Source: Dipteris shenzhenensis (lineage: Eukaryota > Polypodiophyta > Polypodiopsida > Gleicheniales). From it: a DNA stretch of 64,000 bases. Position 1 is the first letter of the stretch; each line of letters begins with the position of its first letter. The notes under the pieces are model-generated. The model saw nothing but the letters and a program-made list of their open reading frames with translations, was not told the DNA's origin and did no database searches. The position numbers and the translations under genes are program-made. This document shows positions 11,592 through 22,493 of this stretch, in pieces. The stretch is from NCBI GenBank assembly GCA_047967505.1, contig CM106541.1. The stretch is one strand, 5' to 3'.

Positions 11592-13890
11592 ACCTGCAAA
11601 CAAACTCAGGATGAACAGCATGAACATAACCTGGTGGCTGCTCCATATAGACCTCTTTTTGCAAATCACCATGCAAGAAAGCATTCTTTACATCAATCTG
11701 ATGTAAAGACCATCCCTTTGATGCAACCATAGCAATGACTGCTCTTACGGTTGCCATCCTTGCAACCGGACTGAAAGTTTCTTCATAATCAATGCCATAT
11801 GTCTGTGCATACCCCTTGACAACTAATCTTGCCTTGTATCTGTTCATAGAACCATCTGCATTGTGCTTCACCTTATAAACCCACTTGCAGCCAATTGCAT
11901 TCTTCTCTTTAGGCAAAGGCACCAATTCCCATGTAGCATTTGCTTCCAAGGCATCCATTTCTTCATCCATGGCTTTCTCCCATTTTTCTTTTCCCATGGC
12001 TTGCTCAAAAGAAGTGGGTTCTGGTTCATGTATCATTTTGACCATATAGGCATAGTGAATGGTTGTAAATCCATCATATTTCAGCCGATCCATAGGATAC
12101 CTAGCTCTGTAGACCTGCGCAAAATAGGCTCACTACGAGGTGCTCTCAAAACATCCCTTGTCTTCCTTACTCCATGTGTAACAACAGAAGGAATACCCAA
12201 CTCATCATCAAGGCTCTATTTTGAGCCACTGGATTCACCATCCACATAAGAGTGACCTGCATTCACATCAACCATGGGCTGATCTACTTTCTCTTTTGCT
12301 TTTTGTGATACTTGCATACCACTATCTGCATTGCTTTGAGGAGATCCTCTTGATCTCAATCTGCCTGTCCATGGCAAAGTATGTGAACCACTGCTAGAGG
12401 ACACTATAGGTCCACTAATATTTTGTGATTGCTGCTGTGAATTCTATGCAACATTACCATTTTGTGCATCTACATCATCAATCACATTTACTGGTTTATA
12501 CCAGCGCTTCATCTCATCAAAAACATCTCTACTCACTATAAACTTACGCGTAGAAGGGTTATAGCATCTATACCCTTTCTGCTGCAGAGAATAACCAATA
12601 AAGATGCACTTCTCAGCTTTTGGATCCAACTTGGATCTCAACTCATCTGGCACATGAACATAGGCAATGCAACCAAAAACTTTCAAATGAGAAATATCTG
12701 GTTTCCTACCAGTATACCTCCCCTCTGGCATCATGCCATGTATTGCTGTAGTGGGAGTCTCATTCATTATGTAGACTGCTGTAGCAACTGCTTTAGCCCA
12801 ATAATAATCTGGCACGTCTTTTTCGTTCAGCATGGCATGAGATACCTCTCCAATATGCATGTTTTTCCTTTCTGCAAGTCCATTTTACAGTGGGGTATGA
12901 CTGCATGATATTGTTGCTTTATGCCATGCTCCTGCAGGAACCTTGCAAACTCATTTGAGAGGTACTCTCCCCCTCCATTTGACCTTAGGCATGTTATTTG
13001 TTAACCTATTTCTTTTTCAACCATAGCTTTAAAAGCTTTGAAATGTCCAAACACTTCACTTTTCTTTTTCATAAAATACATCCAAACTTTTCTGCTGTAG
13101 TCATCAATAAAAGTGACAAAATAATGACAGCCTCCAATAGATGCAGCTTTAGTAGTCCACACATCAGAGTGGATTAATTCCAATGGCCTTTTACTCGCTT
13201 GAACATGTCTAAGAAATGGTTTCCTTGCCTGTTTTCCAAATTGACAGGCTTCACATACCTTATGCATTTTTGCAACCTTGAACTTAGGCAATCCTACAAC
13301 AATATTTTGGGCTTGCATTAACTTAAGTCGCTATACATTGACTTGACCAATGCATTTATGCCGGATATCAATATCTACAACTACACTGGTCCTATGTGCA
13401 AACATTGCTGCACTCAATTCAGGCATGTCCACATCCAACGTAAATATCATGCCCTTCTTCTTCCCTTTTGCTATCAAGCGACCTTTATTTTTCATATCCT
13501 CAACAAAGCATCCATGAGGATTAAATCTGACCTGCAAGTCTTGCTCAACCATTTGACCAACAAAAACCAGGTTCTTGGTGATATTAGGGACATGAAATAC
13601 ATCAGACGGGTATTTCTTTTTCCCATCCTGCATAGACAAAGGAATTTTACCAATCTGCACAATAGGATGTGCACTATCATCACCAGTCTCCACAAATCCT
13701 GGTCTTTCCATTTTCCTTGCATCTTGCATCCATTCTGCATGACTTGTCATGTGGTTTGATGCACTTGAGTCAACATACCACACATCATTGCTTTCTTCTA
13801 CACTTGTCATAGAAAATCTCATGTGCTGCACCATAAATAGATGCTCATTTCTGTCTTCACCTTGTCTACTAGAGAATGCGTAATTGCCTT
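11592..13890 (-). pseudogene. copia pol of element A, broken and truncated
   Basis: Order on the minus strand is aspartic protease, GAG-pre-integrase HHCC zinc domain (CEACQFGKQARKPF), integrase core (FIDDYSRKVW), then reverse transcriptase up to YMEQPPGY. This is the copia gag-PR-IN-RT order. Lesions include the protease active site reading DSS where element D has DSG, the second integrase aspartate changed (RSNGGGE against RSDGGGE in D), a stop just before it, and a one-base deletion near 12910 relative to D. A second break lies around 12100-12210. The RT ends before its YVDD motif because the element is truncated at 11592. It is non-functional. Confidence 0.9.
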
Positions 13891-14797
13891 GCTGCAATTT
13901 TTCAGTCATGATGTCATTCTGCTTTTTATAGCAGTCTTTGACCATATGACCCATTTTACCACACTAGTAGCATTCAACATTGCTATTTGCATTTTGGCCT
14001 CTCTTCCATCCACCACGACCTCTTTGGCTCCCCCTATCTCTAAAGTTACCACGTCCTCCTCCATAGGGCTGGTTTTCTTGAATTTGCTACATATTCTGAT
14101 TTCTACCACGGCCTCCAGATCCTCCTGCTCTACCTCTGCCTCTACCTCTTCCATCATTTGAGTAGAAGATAACTTCTTTTAAAGTTTCTCTTGAAGGAGA
14201 TGCACCACCATTTCTCTGCTCTTCAGAAATTAGAGGAGCAATCAACTCCTCAAAATCAGGAAAATTCTCACGGATGGCAATGGATGTCTGGAATTGTATA
14301 TAATCCTTTCCTAGACAATTCAAGGTCACAGATACTAAATCATCATCTTCCACTGGCGACCCGATAGAAGCAAGTGCATCTGCAATCTTCTTCACCTTCA
14401 TGTGGTAGTCATTGATGCTCATGTTTTCTCTCTGCACATTATGCAACTCTTGCTTGAGCTGCATTTTCCTGGCGTGCATATTTGTGCTATACATTTTTGT
14501 CAAAGTATCCCATGCCTCCTTTGGCGTGCTTGCATCCTGAATATGCACAATCATAGAATCTAAAATACTGATAGACATCTAGTACATAATGTTTCTGGCT
14601 CTCTCATGCCATCCTTTAAATACCTGCAACTCCTATTGATTGGGAACATTAGGAATAACTGGTTCTTGTTAAGCTCCAGTAATGAACTCCCAATAGCCTT
14701 TTCCCTTAAGAAAATTCGTCATTCTAAACTTCCATGCTTGGAAGTTGTTCTTGTCAAGCTTTTCAGTGACTATCTATGAAAGAGCATCAGACGCCAT
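13891..14797 (-). pseudogene. copia gag of element A, with stops
   Basis: Gag begins at ATG 14797 (MASDALS). It carries the UBN2-type gag core (KLDKNNFQAWKFRM, then KEAWDTLTKMYS, then ALASIGSPVEDDDL), an RG-rich segment (GRGRGRAGGSGGRGR) and a CCHC zinc knuckle. In-frame stops occur at codon 8, four more along the N-terminal half and the RG-rich tail, and inside the knuckle, where TAG replaces the tyrosine codon found in D. The codon-8 stop and the stop after QNM also occur in element D. Confidence 0.85.
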
Positions 14798-15304
14798 TAT
14801 AGAACACTGCAAAAATATTCTGTCACTACAAAAAACACAACTTCTGCCTCACAAGGGCAAATCTACAAAACTGAGAAAGTGGTATTTGACCACACAGTCA
14901 CTTCCTAGTGATGATTTTGCATCAACAAGCAATAAGAATGATTCTGTCACTCCTAATATCTCTGCGCACAGGCATACGATACAATTTCTGCAGTAACTTT
15001 TCACTGATTTGCAGAACAGTGGTCGCATAGCAAAAACAAGGTGCTTTTCTGAGTGCCTGCAAAAAACTTCTACCACCAAAACGGGCCCCGAAATGGCCTC
15101 GAATAAAAAAAATACTGCCCTCTTGCTGCATCGCGAAGGGCGTCCTAATTTGAGACAGTGCACTCTTATACTTTTCGGCTATGCTACCTTCAGAGATTTG
15201 CTCCCAAACTCGAAAAAGGAAAGCAACACTGATCCTCTTACCAAGACACCGCAAACTTGGTTTGCTTTCTTGAGCTCCTTACCACGAACCGAGCTCTGAT
15301 ACCA

Positions 15305-15662
15305 TGTGAAGAGAGTGGGAGAGAAGTAAGGACTCTCACTTGCAACTTTCTCACATACACAATGGGAGAATATACACAAAGGTGGAGGCTGAAAATAGTT
15401 TTCCCCTTCTTAGTTGTGAAAGCCAAAAGAACTCTCTCTAAGTACAAAAGGAATAGGTGAACCCTATATGTGGGTCTCAAACCAAACTCAACTAACTAAG
15501 GTGGCATACTAACTGAGCCACTAACTAGAGTACATAAAGATAGCTATCATCCAGCTATTATTCATGAGCGGTGTACCAACCGCATCTACAGCTAGCAAGT
15601 CGGTGACATAAATGCACAACGGTCACCCTGGCATATCACAAGTGGAGCTCGATATCTCAAAA
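15305..15662 (-). repeat. family-1 LTR, 5' LTR of element A
   Basis: It spans 358 bp, the same length as the LTR of element E (34656-35013). In transcript orientation it runs from T(G to T)TTGAGATATCG to CTCTTCACA. The second base of the terminal TG is mutated. The primer-binding site lies immediately downstream. Confidence 0.9.
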
Positions 15663-15663
15663 G

Positions 15664-17877
15664 GTCCATAATAAAATTACCTCTTCGCTTGATGATAAAG
15701 TGGAAGAGCTCTTCTCTGCCTCCATTGGATGTGGCTGCTCCCTAAACACCACATCGTGGCTCGCTATGATCTTCTTTGCCTCTCGATCATACAACTTATA
15801 GGCTTTCTTCTCATCACAATAGCGTAAGAAGATACATTTGGTGCTTTTTGATTGTATCTTGTTTATTTCTTTGTCTTGTACATGCGCATAGCATTCACAC
15901 CCAAATGTTCTAAAGTGGGAGATAGATGGCTTCTTACCGATGTAAGCCTCATGTGGTGTTTTACCTTCGAGTGCCTTTGTATAGTTGCAATTAAGGATGT
16001 AAACCATAGTATTGATAGCCTCAGCCCAAAAGTGGTTTGGCAGTCCAAAACCTTTCAACATACGCCTCCCCATCTCCACGGTGGTCCGCATTCGGCATTC
16101 AACAACCGAATTTTGCTGAGGCGTATGTGGTGTCGTCGTTTGTTGCTTAATTCCTTTGCTCTTGCAAAAATCTCCAAACTTTGTAGAAACAAACTCACCA
16201 CCACCACCATCCGATCTAATTTTCTTCACTTTTCTCCTTGTTTCATTTTCAACAAGCTGTATCCATTCTTTCAATTTACCAAAAGCTTGAGCCTTTTTGT
16301 GAAGAAAGCACACCCACATCTTCCTACTATAGTCGTCGACAATCAATAAAAAATAGGAAGATCCCCCCAAGGCCTATGTAAGCATCTTGCCGGGCACAAG
16401 TCAACATGCACCAACTCTAGAGGAGCATTTGCTCTATTCTTTCTTTCTTGTGGGAATGCCTTTCTTTGTTGCTTGCCCATAATGCAAGCTTCACACGATT
16501 CTTTGATTTCTGTGACTGTAGGTAAGTGAGCAACCATACCTTACTTCTGCATCTCCTTCAGCACACTGCAAATCTGATGTGGCTGAATCTTTCGTGCCAA
16601 AGTCTGCTTGTGCCCACTCTAGAGGTGGCTATAAGAGCACTTATAGCTAATATAGGTTGTTCCTCCTTACTCCTGTGCCACCAAGATTTCCTACACTATC
16701 TAGAATTTTTGCTCCTGTCTTGTTGAACCTCATCACCTCATGATCAAGGTCAGTCATGGAAGCAACTGATAGCAAATTTCTCTTGATTTTTGGAACATAC
16801 AGTACATTAGATAGTTTCTTAACATCTCCATTTATAGAAAGAAATGAAGCCGTACCTGTACCCTCAATAGGGCATTTTGTGTTATTACCAACCGTCATGG
16901 TGATGGGTTCCTATAGAGGCTGCATGGAACAATATAGACCCTTCTTGCAGGTCATGTGACGGGAGGCACCACTATCCAACACCCATGAATCAGTGATTGA
17001 AGCTTCTTGAACTGAGAAACACAGTCTGCAATCACATGGTCCTTCTTCTTGCAATAGAAGCATTCTCCCTGAAACTTCTTCTTGCCGCCCTTCTTTTTGT
17101 CACCATTAGTAGAGGACTCACCTTTGGTGGAGGAACCACCTTTGCCTTTCGCAGTGGCAAAGAACACAGCATCCCCATTGCCACCTCCATCTCGAGCTTT
17201 AAGCCTCAATTCCTCCTCCATAAGTAAAGCATAGAACTCCTCAAATGACAATGATTGGGGTCTCACCTGAGTGTTAAGCATTGTTACCAATCCATCAAAC
17301 CTTGGTGGACATATTCAGAGACAGTGTCGATCTAGCTCTTCGCTAGGTTTTTCTATCGTAGCACCAGTCATCTGGTCACGCATATTTGTGATTTGGGTTA
17401 TGAACACCTATGCTATCTCTCCTTCATTGAACTTCTCAACTGCAAGCTGATTTTCTAGGTTCTGGATCCTTGTCTGATTCCACGTCTTATACTAACTTTT
17501 CAATATGTTCCAGGCCATAGTTGCCTTAGATGTATGTTGAATCAAGGTCAAAACACTATCAGTAGTACTTGTAACTAGGGCATACATAGCATCTACATTC
17601 CTACGTTTCCAAGGTCATAGAAGGTCAGCATTAGGAGGTATCGTATCCTCGGATTTGCTGGGTCAGGGGTTCCTTGTGGTTCTGGGTCAGTCCCTAGTAC
17701 TGTCTCTAGAAGCTCATATGAATCCAGAATAGCAGTAATTTTAAAATTCCACAGAGTGTAGTTCGTACCATCTAGCTTGTCTTTAGTGAAGGCTGGTGGG
17801 CAAATCCTCAACGCCTGGATTGTTGGTGTAGCTGGTGCAGCTACAGCTGTTGAACTGGAGTCGCTTCCTATTGCCAT
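15664..17877 (-). pseudogene. copia gag-pol of element C, 5' part
   Basis: The likely start is ATG 17877 (MAIGSDSS). The gag N-terminus (KLDGTNYTLWNFK) follows near 17790. After a damaged stretch (17590-17290) come LSFEEFYALLMEEE, a zinc knuckle (CFYCKKKDHVIADC, CCHC spacing near 17050), a protease with an intact DSGAS near 16965, GAG-pre-integrase (CEACIMGKQQRKAF) and the integrase core (VDDYSRKMW, RSDGGGGEF, HTPQQNSVVE). The integrase aspartates and glutamate are still present. Stops and frameshifts separate the blocks. It ends at the insertion point of element A, in the linker before reverse transcriptase. Confidence 0.85.
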
Positions 17878-17951
17878 CACTCCATATGCTGTTGAAGCCC
17901 TTGCCTCTCTTCTACTCTTCAATCCTTAGAGCCACCTGGGCTCTAATACCA

Positions 17952-18561
17952 TGTTAAATTACATGGTGCAGCGGAACAGAAACTGAACAAAGAATAGAGA
18001 GTACACAGCAAACTCGAGATGAGCAAATTTTTCCTTCAATATTGATGTAGTATAGATGATGGCTCCGTCCACCCGTGCAGTCCCATAGTGGAGCTTAGAT
18101 GGTGATGTAGACAGATACTAGGTGAAGAGCTACTAGCTGGAAGATCTCTGCTAGAAGATCTGATCTAGTACAATGGACTAGGGAGGTCGCCTCTTTATAA
18201 CTATGAGGGCGGTAGTTGGATCAACATAGTCGGTGGAATCGACTAGTCAACCTAGTCAGTGAAGCTGACCAGTCAACCTAGTCGGTGGAACCAACTAGTC
18301 GTCCATGAAATATTCAAGGAATATTCCCTATACTGTCGCCTCGGGGGCTCTCGCCTCTGAACCCCCACCAGGGGCTCCCACACAATCACCTTTCTACCAT
18401 CAATGGTCTCATTGGACCTCATCTAACATGCAAGTTGGGATCCATCCAGTGTCCCGGGCTCACACATGGTGGCTTCTCCTCATATGGGGGCCTTACAACT
18501 TGAACCCCTTGGACCACTGGTGGTGGTTACCAGGAGGGTGGGGCATTGAGCATATCTAATA
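17952..18561 (-). repeat. family-2 LTR, 5' LTR of element C
   Basis: It is related over its length to the LTR at 36823-37453. In transcript orientation it ends AATTTAACA, directly before the primer-binding site. The start is taken at TATTAGATATG, assuming the terminal TG has mutated, because TGTTA pairs with the final TAACA. Confidence 0.8.
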
Positions 18562-19132
18562 GTTCACCAACCATTATTGTGGCCTTCTTCTCATAGATCC
18601 CTCCCTCCCAACATACATTTTGAAGGGTTGGCTCTCTTTTTTTGCATTTGGAGAAGGGGCTTAGGTTTTGCTTCCATGATGAGGTCTCTTAGTAAGTGAG
18701 GAATTGCAAGTGTATGTATCAATTACATCTATGTTGTAAGGCCTAAGGTCTTCAATTCAATGGGTTCACATGTGTTGATTCCAAAATTTGAAGAAGTGTA
18801 CAAATTGGACAGGGATATATATGTTAGATATCAATGCTCCACTCTCATGTAACTACGCGGGAACCAGCTAACTCTACTTGTAAGCCCCCCATATGAGGAG
18901 AAGGCATTTGAGTATCTCGGTTATCCGGTAGGTCCTGGTTTGGACACCAGATGGGGGCCATGTGTGGCTTGATGGCTGGACAGCTTCAGATAGAGTTGGC
19001 ACACTGCCAACTAGGCTACATGCAAGTGCGGGAAGGCATCCCATGACTGACCGCATTGAGGGTAGACAGAACATTTCTCGGGGCAGCCCACTCTCGGGTT
19101 GTGGGGCCTGTTTGGAGCCCTAGATGATCCCA
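18562..19132. other. no gene; fragment resembling family-2 LTR
   Basis: I see no coding sequence. Around 18880-18915 the phrase TAAGCCCCCCATATGAGGAGAA closely resembles a stretch in the family-2 LTRs. The region may be the outer part of a longer LTR belonging to the small element that follows, or a separate LTR scrap. Confidence 0.4.
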
Positions 19133-19491
19133 TGTGGTCGGTGGCCTATTTCGGGACCGACCCCCAGTCAGCCGTTTTGGGCAGACTGGGTCGGTCACCC
19201 AATTGGGTCTAACCGACTACGAGTGGTGGCTATATAAGAGCAAGCTCGTGAAGCCCATTATCATCACTGGCTATAGCAACCCTGATTCCTTAGCATCCAG
19301 CCTCCGTCCTCTACTGTTTCCAGCATACCATCAAAGCTTCTTTCACAGGAGCGCACGGCTATGAGGCAGCGCCATCTATTGTATCCATTTTACAGTAATC
19401 AAATTTTTGATTCTCCATACTATTTGTTTTTCTCTCTTGCATATGAGATCCTGTTATCTATTGAGCACATACGTTGTATTGTTTTCTTACA
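19133..19491 (+). repeat. LTR, 5' copy of short element
   Basis: A TATA-like CTATATAAGAG lies near 19230, a fitting place for a promoter in the LTR. The sequence is followed at once by the primer-binding-like site. Confidence 0.75.
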
Positions 19492-19561
19492 TGGGATCAA
19501 AGCCTGGACTCTAGAAAGAAGATTTGGTAGTGTGTTTCTCTTTGCAAGCAAATTGTGAGAG

Positions 19562-19903
19562 ATGGCCCAGCCTGCAAGACTGGGAATCCCACCGTTCGGC
19601 GAAAGCGGAAAGTTGGATGGCACTAACTATCAACTGTGGAAGTTCAAGATGAAGACCATCCTAAGTGCATACGAGCTTTGGGATACTACTACTGGGGTGG
19701 ATGTAAAGCCCGGATCCAGCCAATGCAGGACAACAGATAGTACCAACTGCAGATGAGATTCTCGTGTGGACAAGAAGAAATGCAGATGCGCTGTGTTTTA
19801 TTGTCTGTAGTGTAAGTGATTCTGTCATGGCATTAATTCAACATGTCACCACAGCGGAGGAGACCGTAGATCAGTTGCTCTATTTTGCTCCATGGTTCTA
19901 TCG
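19562..19903 (+). pseudogene. copia gag N-terminal fragment
   Basis: ATG at 19562 follows the leader. The sequence includes KLDGTNYQLWKFKMKTIL, the hallmark N-terminal copia gag motif, then SAYELWD. A stop comes after 64 codons, and readable sequence continues briefly before the second LTR. The zinc knuckle and pol are absent. Confidence 0.75.
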
Positions 19904-20262
19904 TGTGGTCGGTGGCCTATTTTGGGAGTGACCCCTAGTCGGCCGTTTTAGGTGGACTGGGTCGGTCACCCAATTGGGTCTAACCGACTATGAGTGGTGG
20001 CTATATAAGAGCAAGCCCGTGAAGCCCATTATCATCACTGGCTATAGCAACCCTGATTCCTTAGCATCCAGCCTCCATCCTCTACTGTTTCTAGCATGCC
20101 ATCGAAGCTTCTTTCATAGGAGCGCATGGCTAGGAGGCAATGCCATCTATTGTATCAGTTTTACAATAATCGAATTTTTGATTCTCCATACTATCTGTTT
20201 TTCTCTCTTGCATATGAGATCCTATTATCTGTTGAGCACAGACGTTGTATTGTTTTCTTACA
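19904..20262 (+). repeat. LTR, 3' copy of short element
   Basis: It matches 19133-19491 with scattered substitutions and the same 359-bp length. It is followed directly by the copia gag remnant starting near 20287. Confidence 0.75.
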
Positions 20263-20286
20263 ATATATCCCTCATATATCCTATAT

Positions 20287-20855
20287 GGAAGGTGAAGATA
20301 ATAAGTCACATGGTGGAAATAAGTTATGTAAGGTACTGAGTCACATGGTGGCAAGAATTTATGGAAGCTTATGAAAGGAGGGAAATTGAAAAATTTGGAC
20401 AAAGTGGATGCAACGGGAAGGTAACAATACATGCATATCCAGACATGGAGGCATCTTGAGTGGTATAAAAGGCATGCAAAGGTGCTCTTAATGATCATTG
20501 AAAAAATAATAGACACATTGATTCTACACATTCAATTGCAAAATACTTTGAAAGAAGCATGGGACATGTTGAAGGAACCATATGAGGTGAATGGAACTAC
20601 AAGGATACTCAACCTCTAGAATCAATTGTTCACCATGGGGATGGACGGGGGAGACTCCATGCATAACTATCTCATGATAGTGAAGGTGGTGAGATATCAA
20701 TAGGGAGAGTTTGGCCATAAGATGGACCAAGTATAAGTACAAGTGCTTATGCGCATGTTGAACATGCTACCAAAGAGCTTTAGAACCTTTATGGCTAGCA
20801 TTACGACTTTAGACAAGTCAAGGTTGCTCACCTTTAAGAATTTAGGGGCTATGTT
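20287..20855 (+). pseudogene. copia gag remnant G, interrupted by element D
   Basis: Reading frames on the plus strand include ATG 20287 (MEGEDNKSHGG), KEAWDMLKEPYEVNG, and MLPKSFRTFMASITTLDKSRLLTFKNLGAMF, the UBN2-type copia gag order, with in-frame stops. Element D inserted into this gag at ATGTT (20851-20855). The frame resumes on the other side of D at 27618 (AMLVQNSRANIYNEG) and ends by about 27690. G is therefore older than D. Confidence 0.75.
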
Positions 20856-21207
20856 TATGAAGATAGTGGGAGAGAAGGAAGGAGTCTCACTTACGGCTTT
20901 CTCAGATACACAATGGGGGAATACACACAAAGGTGGAGGCTGAAAACAATTTTCCTCTTCTTAGTTGTGAAAGCCAAAAGAACTCTAGTACAAAGAAATA
21001 GAAGAACCCTATATGTGGGTCTCAAACCAAACTCAGCTAACTAAGGTGGCATACTAACTGAGCCACGAACTAGAGTACATAAGGATAGTTGTCATCCAGC
21101 TATTATTCATGGGCGGTGTACCAACCGCATCTGCAGCTAATAAGTCGGTGACATAAATGCACAACGGTCACCCTGGCATATCATGAGTGGAGCTCAATAT
21201 CTCAACA
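20856..21207 (-). repeat. family-1 LTR, 3' LTR of element D
   Basis: It ends (plus orientation) in CTCAACA and is followed by the complement of the polypurine tract. The outer terminal dinucleotide is TA where the 5' LTR has TG. An identical copy lies 1,286 bp away at 22142-22493. Confidence 0.9.
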
Positions 21208-22079
21208 CTCCCCCTCGAGCTCAATCCCAGTTCCTGCACACCAAGTAGGTCTCTTAATTTGCACAGCCTCTCTACACCCAATGCCTTTGTGAATATGTCA
21301 GCTATTTGATCTTCTCTGCTGACATAAACTAGATTAATAAGACCTAGTAAAACCTTCTCCCGCACATAGTGATAATGCACCTCAATGTGCTTTGTTTTAG
21401 CATGATAGATTGGGTTATTTGCCAAGTGTATACTGCTCATGTTGTCTTAATAAATGACAACTGGCCCATCTGCAGACTGATGCATTTCATAAAGTAGCTT
21501 ATGCAACCAAGCTACCTCACATGTAGCCATTGCTGCACCCCTGTACTCAACCTCTGTGCTCAACAAGGCAACTGTAGGTTGTTTCTTGCTGCTCCAAGTG
21601 ACTGCAGCACTCCCAAACAAGAACACATATCCACTGGTAGATCGTTTATTAGAAATACTACCAGCCCAATCAGCATCAGTGTATCCATGCAACTGTATCT
21701 GAACCCTAGTCTCATAAAATAGTCCATACTGCAATGTGGACTTCACATACCTGAGTATGCGTCTAGCCGCATCCAAATGCGGTTTCCTTGGAGCTTGCAT
21801 AAACTGACTTACCAATGCAACAGCATAGCTTAAATCTGGCCTGGTAATAGTCATATAAATCAAACTTCCTACTATGCGTCTGTACATAGTAGGGTCTTCC
21901 AAAAGCTCACCTGCATTTGCGGTCAGCTTCACATTCTGCTCCAAAGGAACTGAAATAATCTTACAGCCTGTCATCCCATATTTGGATAGCATGTCCAATC
22001 CATACTGCCTCTGCAAGAGCCGTATCCCACTTGGTGATCTAATCACCTCAATGCCCAAGAAATAACACAGATCTCCCAA
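21208..22079 (-). pseudogene. RT C-terminus and RNase H of element D, outer duplicate
   Basis: Minus-strand frames encode RYVKSTLQYGLFYE, TDADWAGSISNKRST (RNase H aspartate), STEVEYRGAAMATCEVAWL, then MSSIHLANNPIYHAKTKHIEVHYHYVREKV and ADIFTKAL. A TAA splits the two frames where related elements read CDNMSS. The copy starts mid-RT, because the duplication boundary lies there, so the YVDD motif is missing. Confidence 0.9.
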
Positions 22080-22141
22080 GTCAAGGTTGCGACTTTAGAC
22101 AAGTCAAGGTTGCTCACCTTTAAGAATTTAGGGGCTATGTT

Positions 22142-22493
22142 TATGAAGATAGTGGGAGAGAAGGAAGGAGTCTCACTTACGGCTTTCTCAGATACACAAT
22201 GGGGGAATACACACAAAGGTGGAGGCTGAAAACAATTTTCCTCTTCTTAGTTGTGAAAGCCAAAAGAACTCTAGTACAAAGAAATAGAAGAACCCTATAT
22301 GTGGGTCTCAAACCAAACTCAGCTAACTAAGGTGGCATACTAACTGAGCCACGAACTAGAGTACATAAGGATAGTTGTCATCCAGCTATTATTCATGGGC
22401 GGTGTACCAACCGCATCTGCAGCTAATAAGTCGGTGACATAAATGCACAACGGTCACCCTGGCATATCATGAGTGGAGCTCAATATCTCAACA
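22142..22493 (-). repeat. internal duplicate of the element D 3' LTR
   Basis: It is identical by eye to 20856-21207 and lies exactly 1,286 bp from it, preceded by a second copy of the target site ATGTT (22137-22141). It arose by duplication, not by a separate insertion. Confidence 0.95.

Larger units (their letters stand above)
11592..15662 (-). mobile_element. copia element A, 5' part only (family 1)
   Basis: Read on the minus strand it has a 358-bp 5' LTR (15662-15305), a primer-binding site (CTCTGATACCA in plus orientation, 15294-15304), gag, protease, integrase and the first part of reverse transcriptase. It stops abruptly at 11592, where similarity to element D ends after TTTGCAGGT. It sits in element C: the 5 bp next to the LTR in C is GGACC (minus orientation). 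The 3' half of a family-1 element next to GGACC is found at 33.6-35.0 kb. Confidence 0.9.
15663..18561 (-). mobile_element. copia element C, 5' half (family 2)
   Basis: Minus-strand order is a 610-bp LTR (18561-17952), a primer-binding site (GCTCTAATACCA, ending 17951), gag, protease and integrase. It is interrupted at GGACC (15667-15663) by element A. Element F at 35.0-37.7 kb carries the matching 3' half and starts with the same GGACC. Confidence 0.9.
19133..20262 (+). mobile_element. short LTR element with gag fragment only
   Basis: Two direct repeats of 359 bp each (19133-19491 and 19904-20262) start TGTGGTCGGTGGCC and end TTTTCTTACA, flanking a 412-bp interior. A primer-binding-like TGGGATCAAAGCC follows the first repeat. 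The interior encodes only the start of a copia gag. Size and layout resemble TRIM-type elements. No 5-bp target duplication is evident (TCCCA left, ATATA right), so it could also be a deleted larger element with its true LTR ends elsewhere. Confidence 0.7.

Noticed and set aside
14745-15480. Several 60-110 codon frames between gag and the LTR of element A
   Set aside because: They lie in the untranslated leader or LTR and reappear, damaged, in element D without conserved reading frame.
21501-21722. Plus-strand frames repeated at 22787 and in other copies
   Set aside because: They are shadows of the minus-strand RT/RNase H coding sequence.
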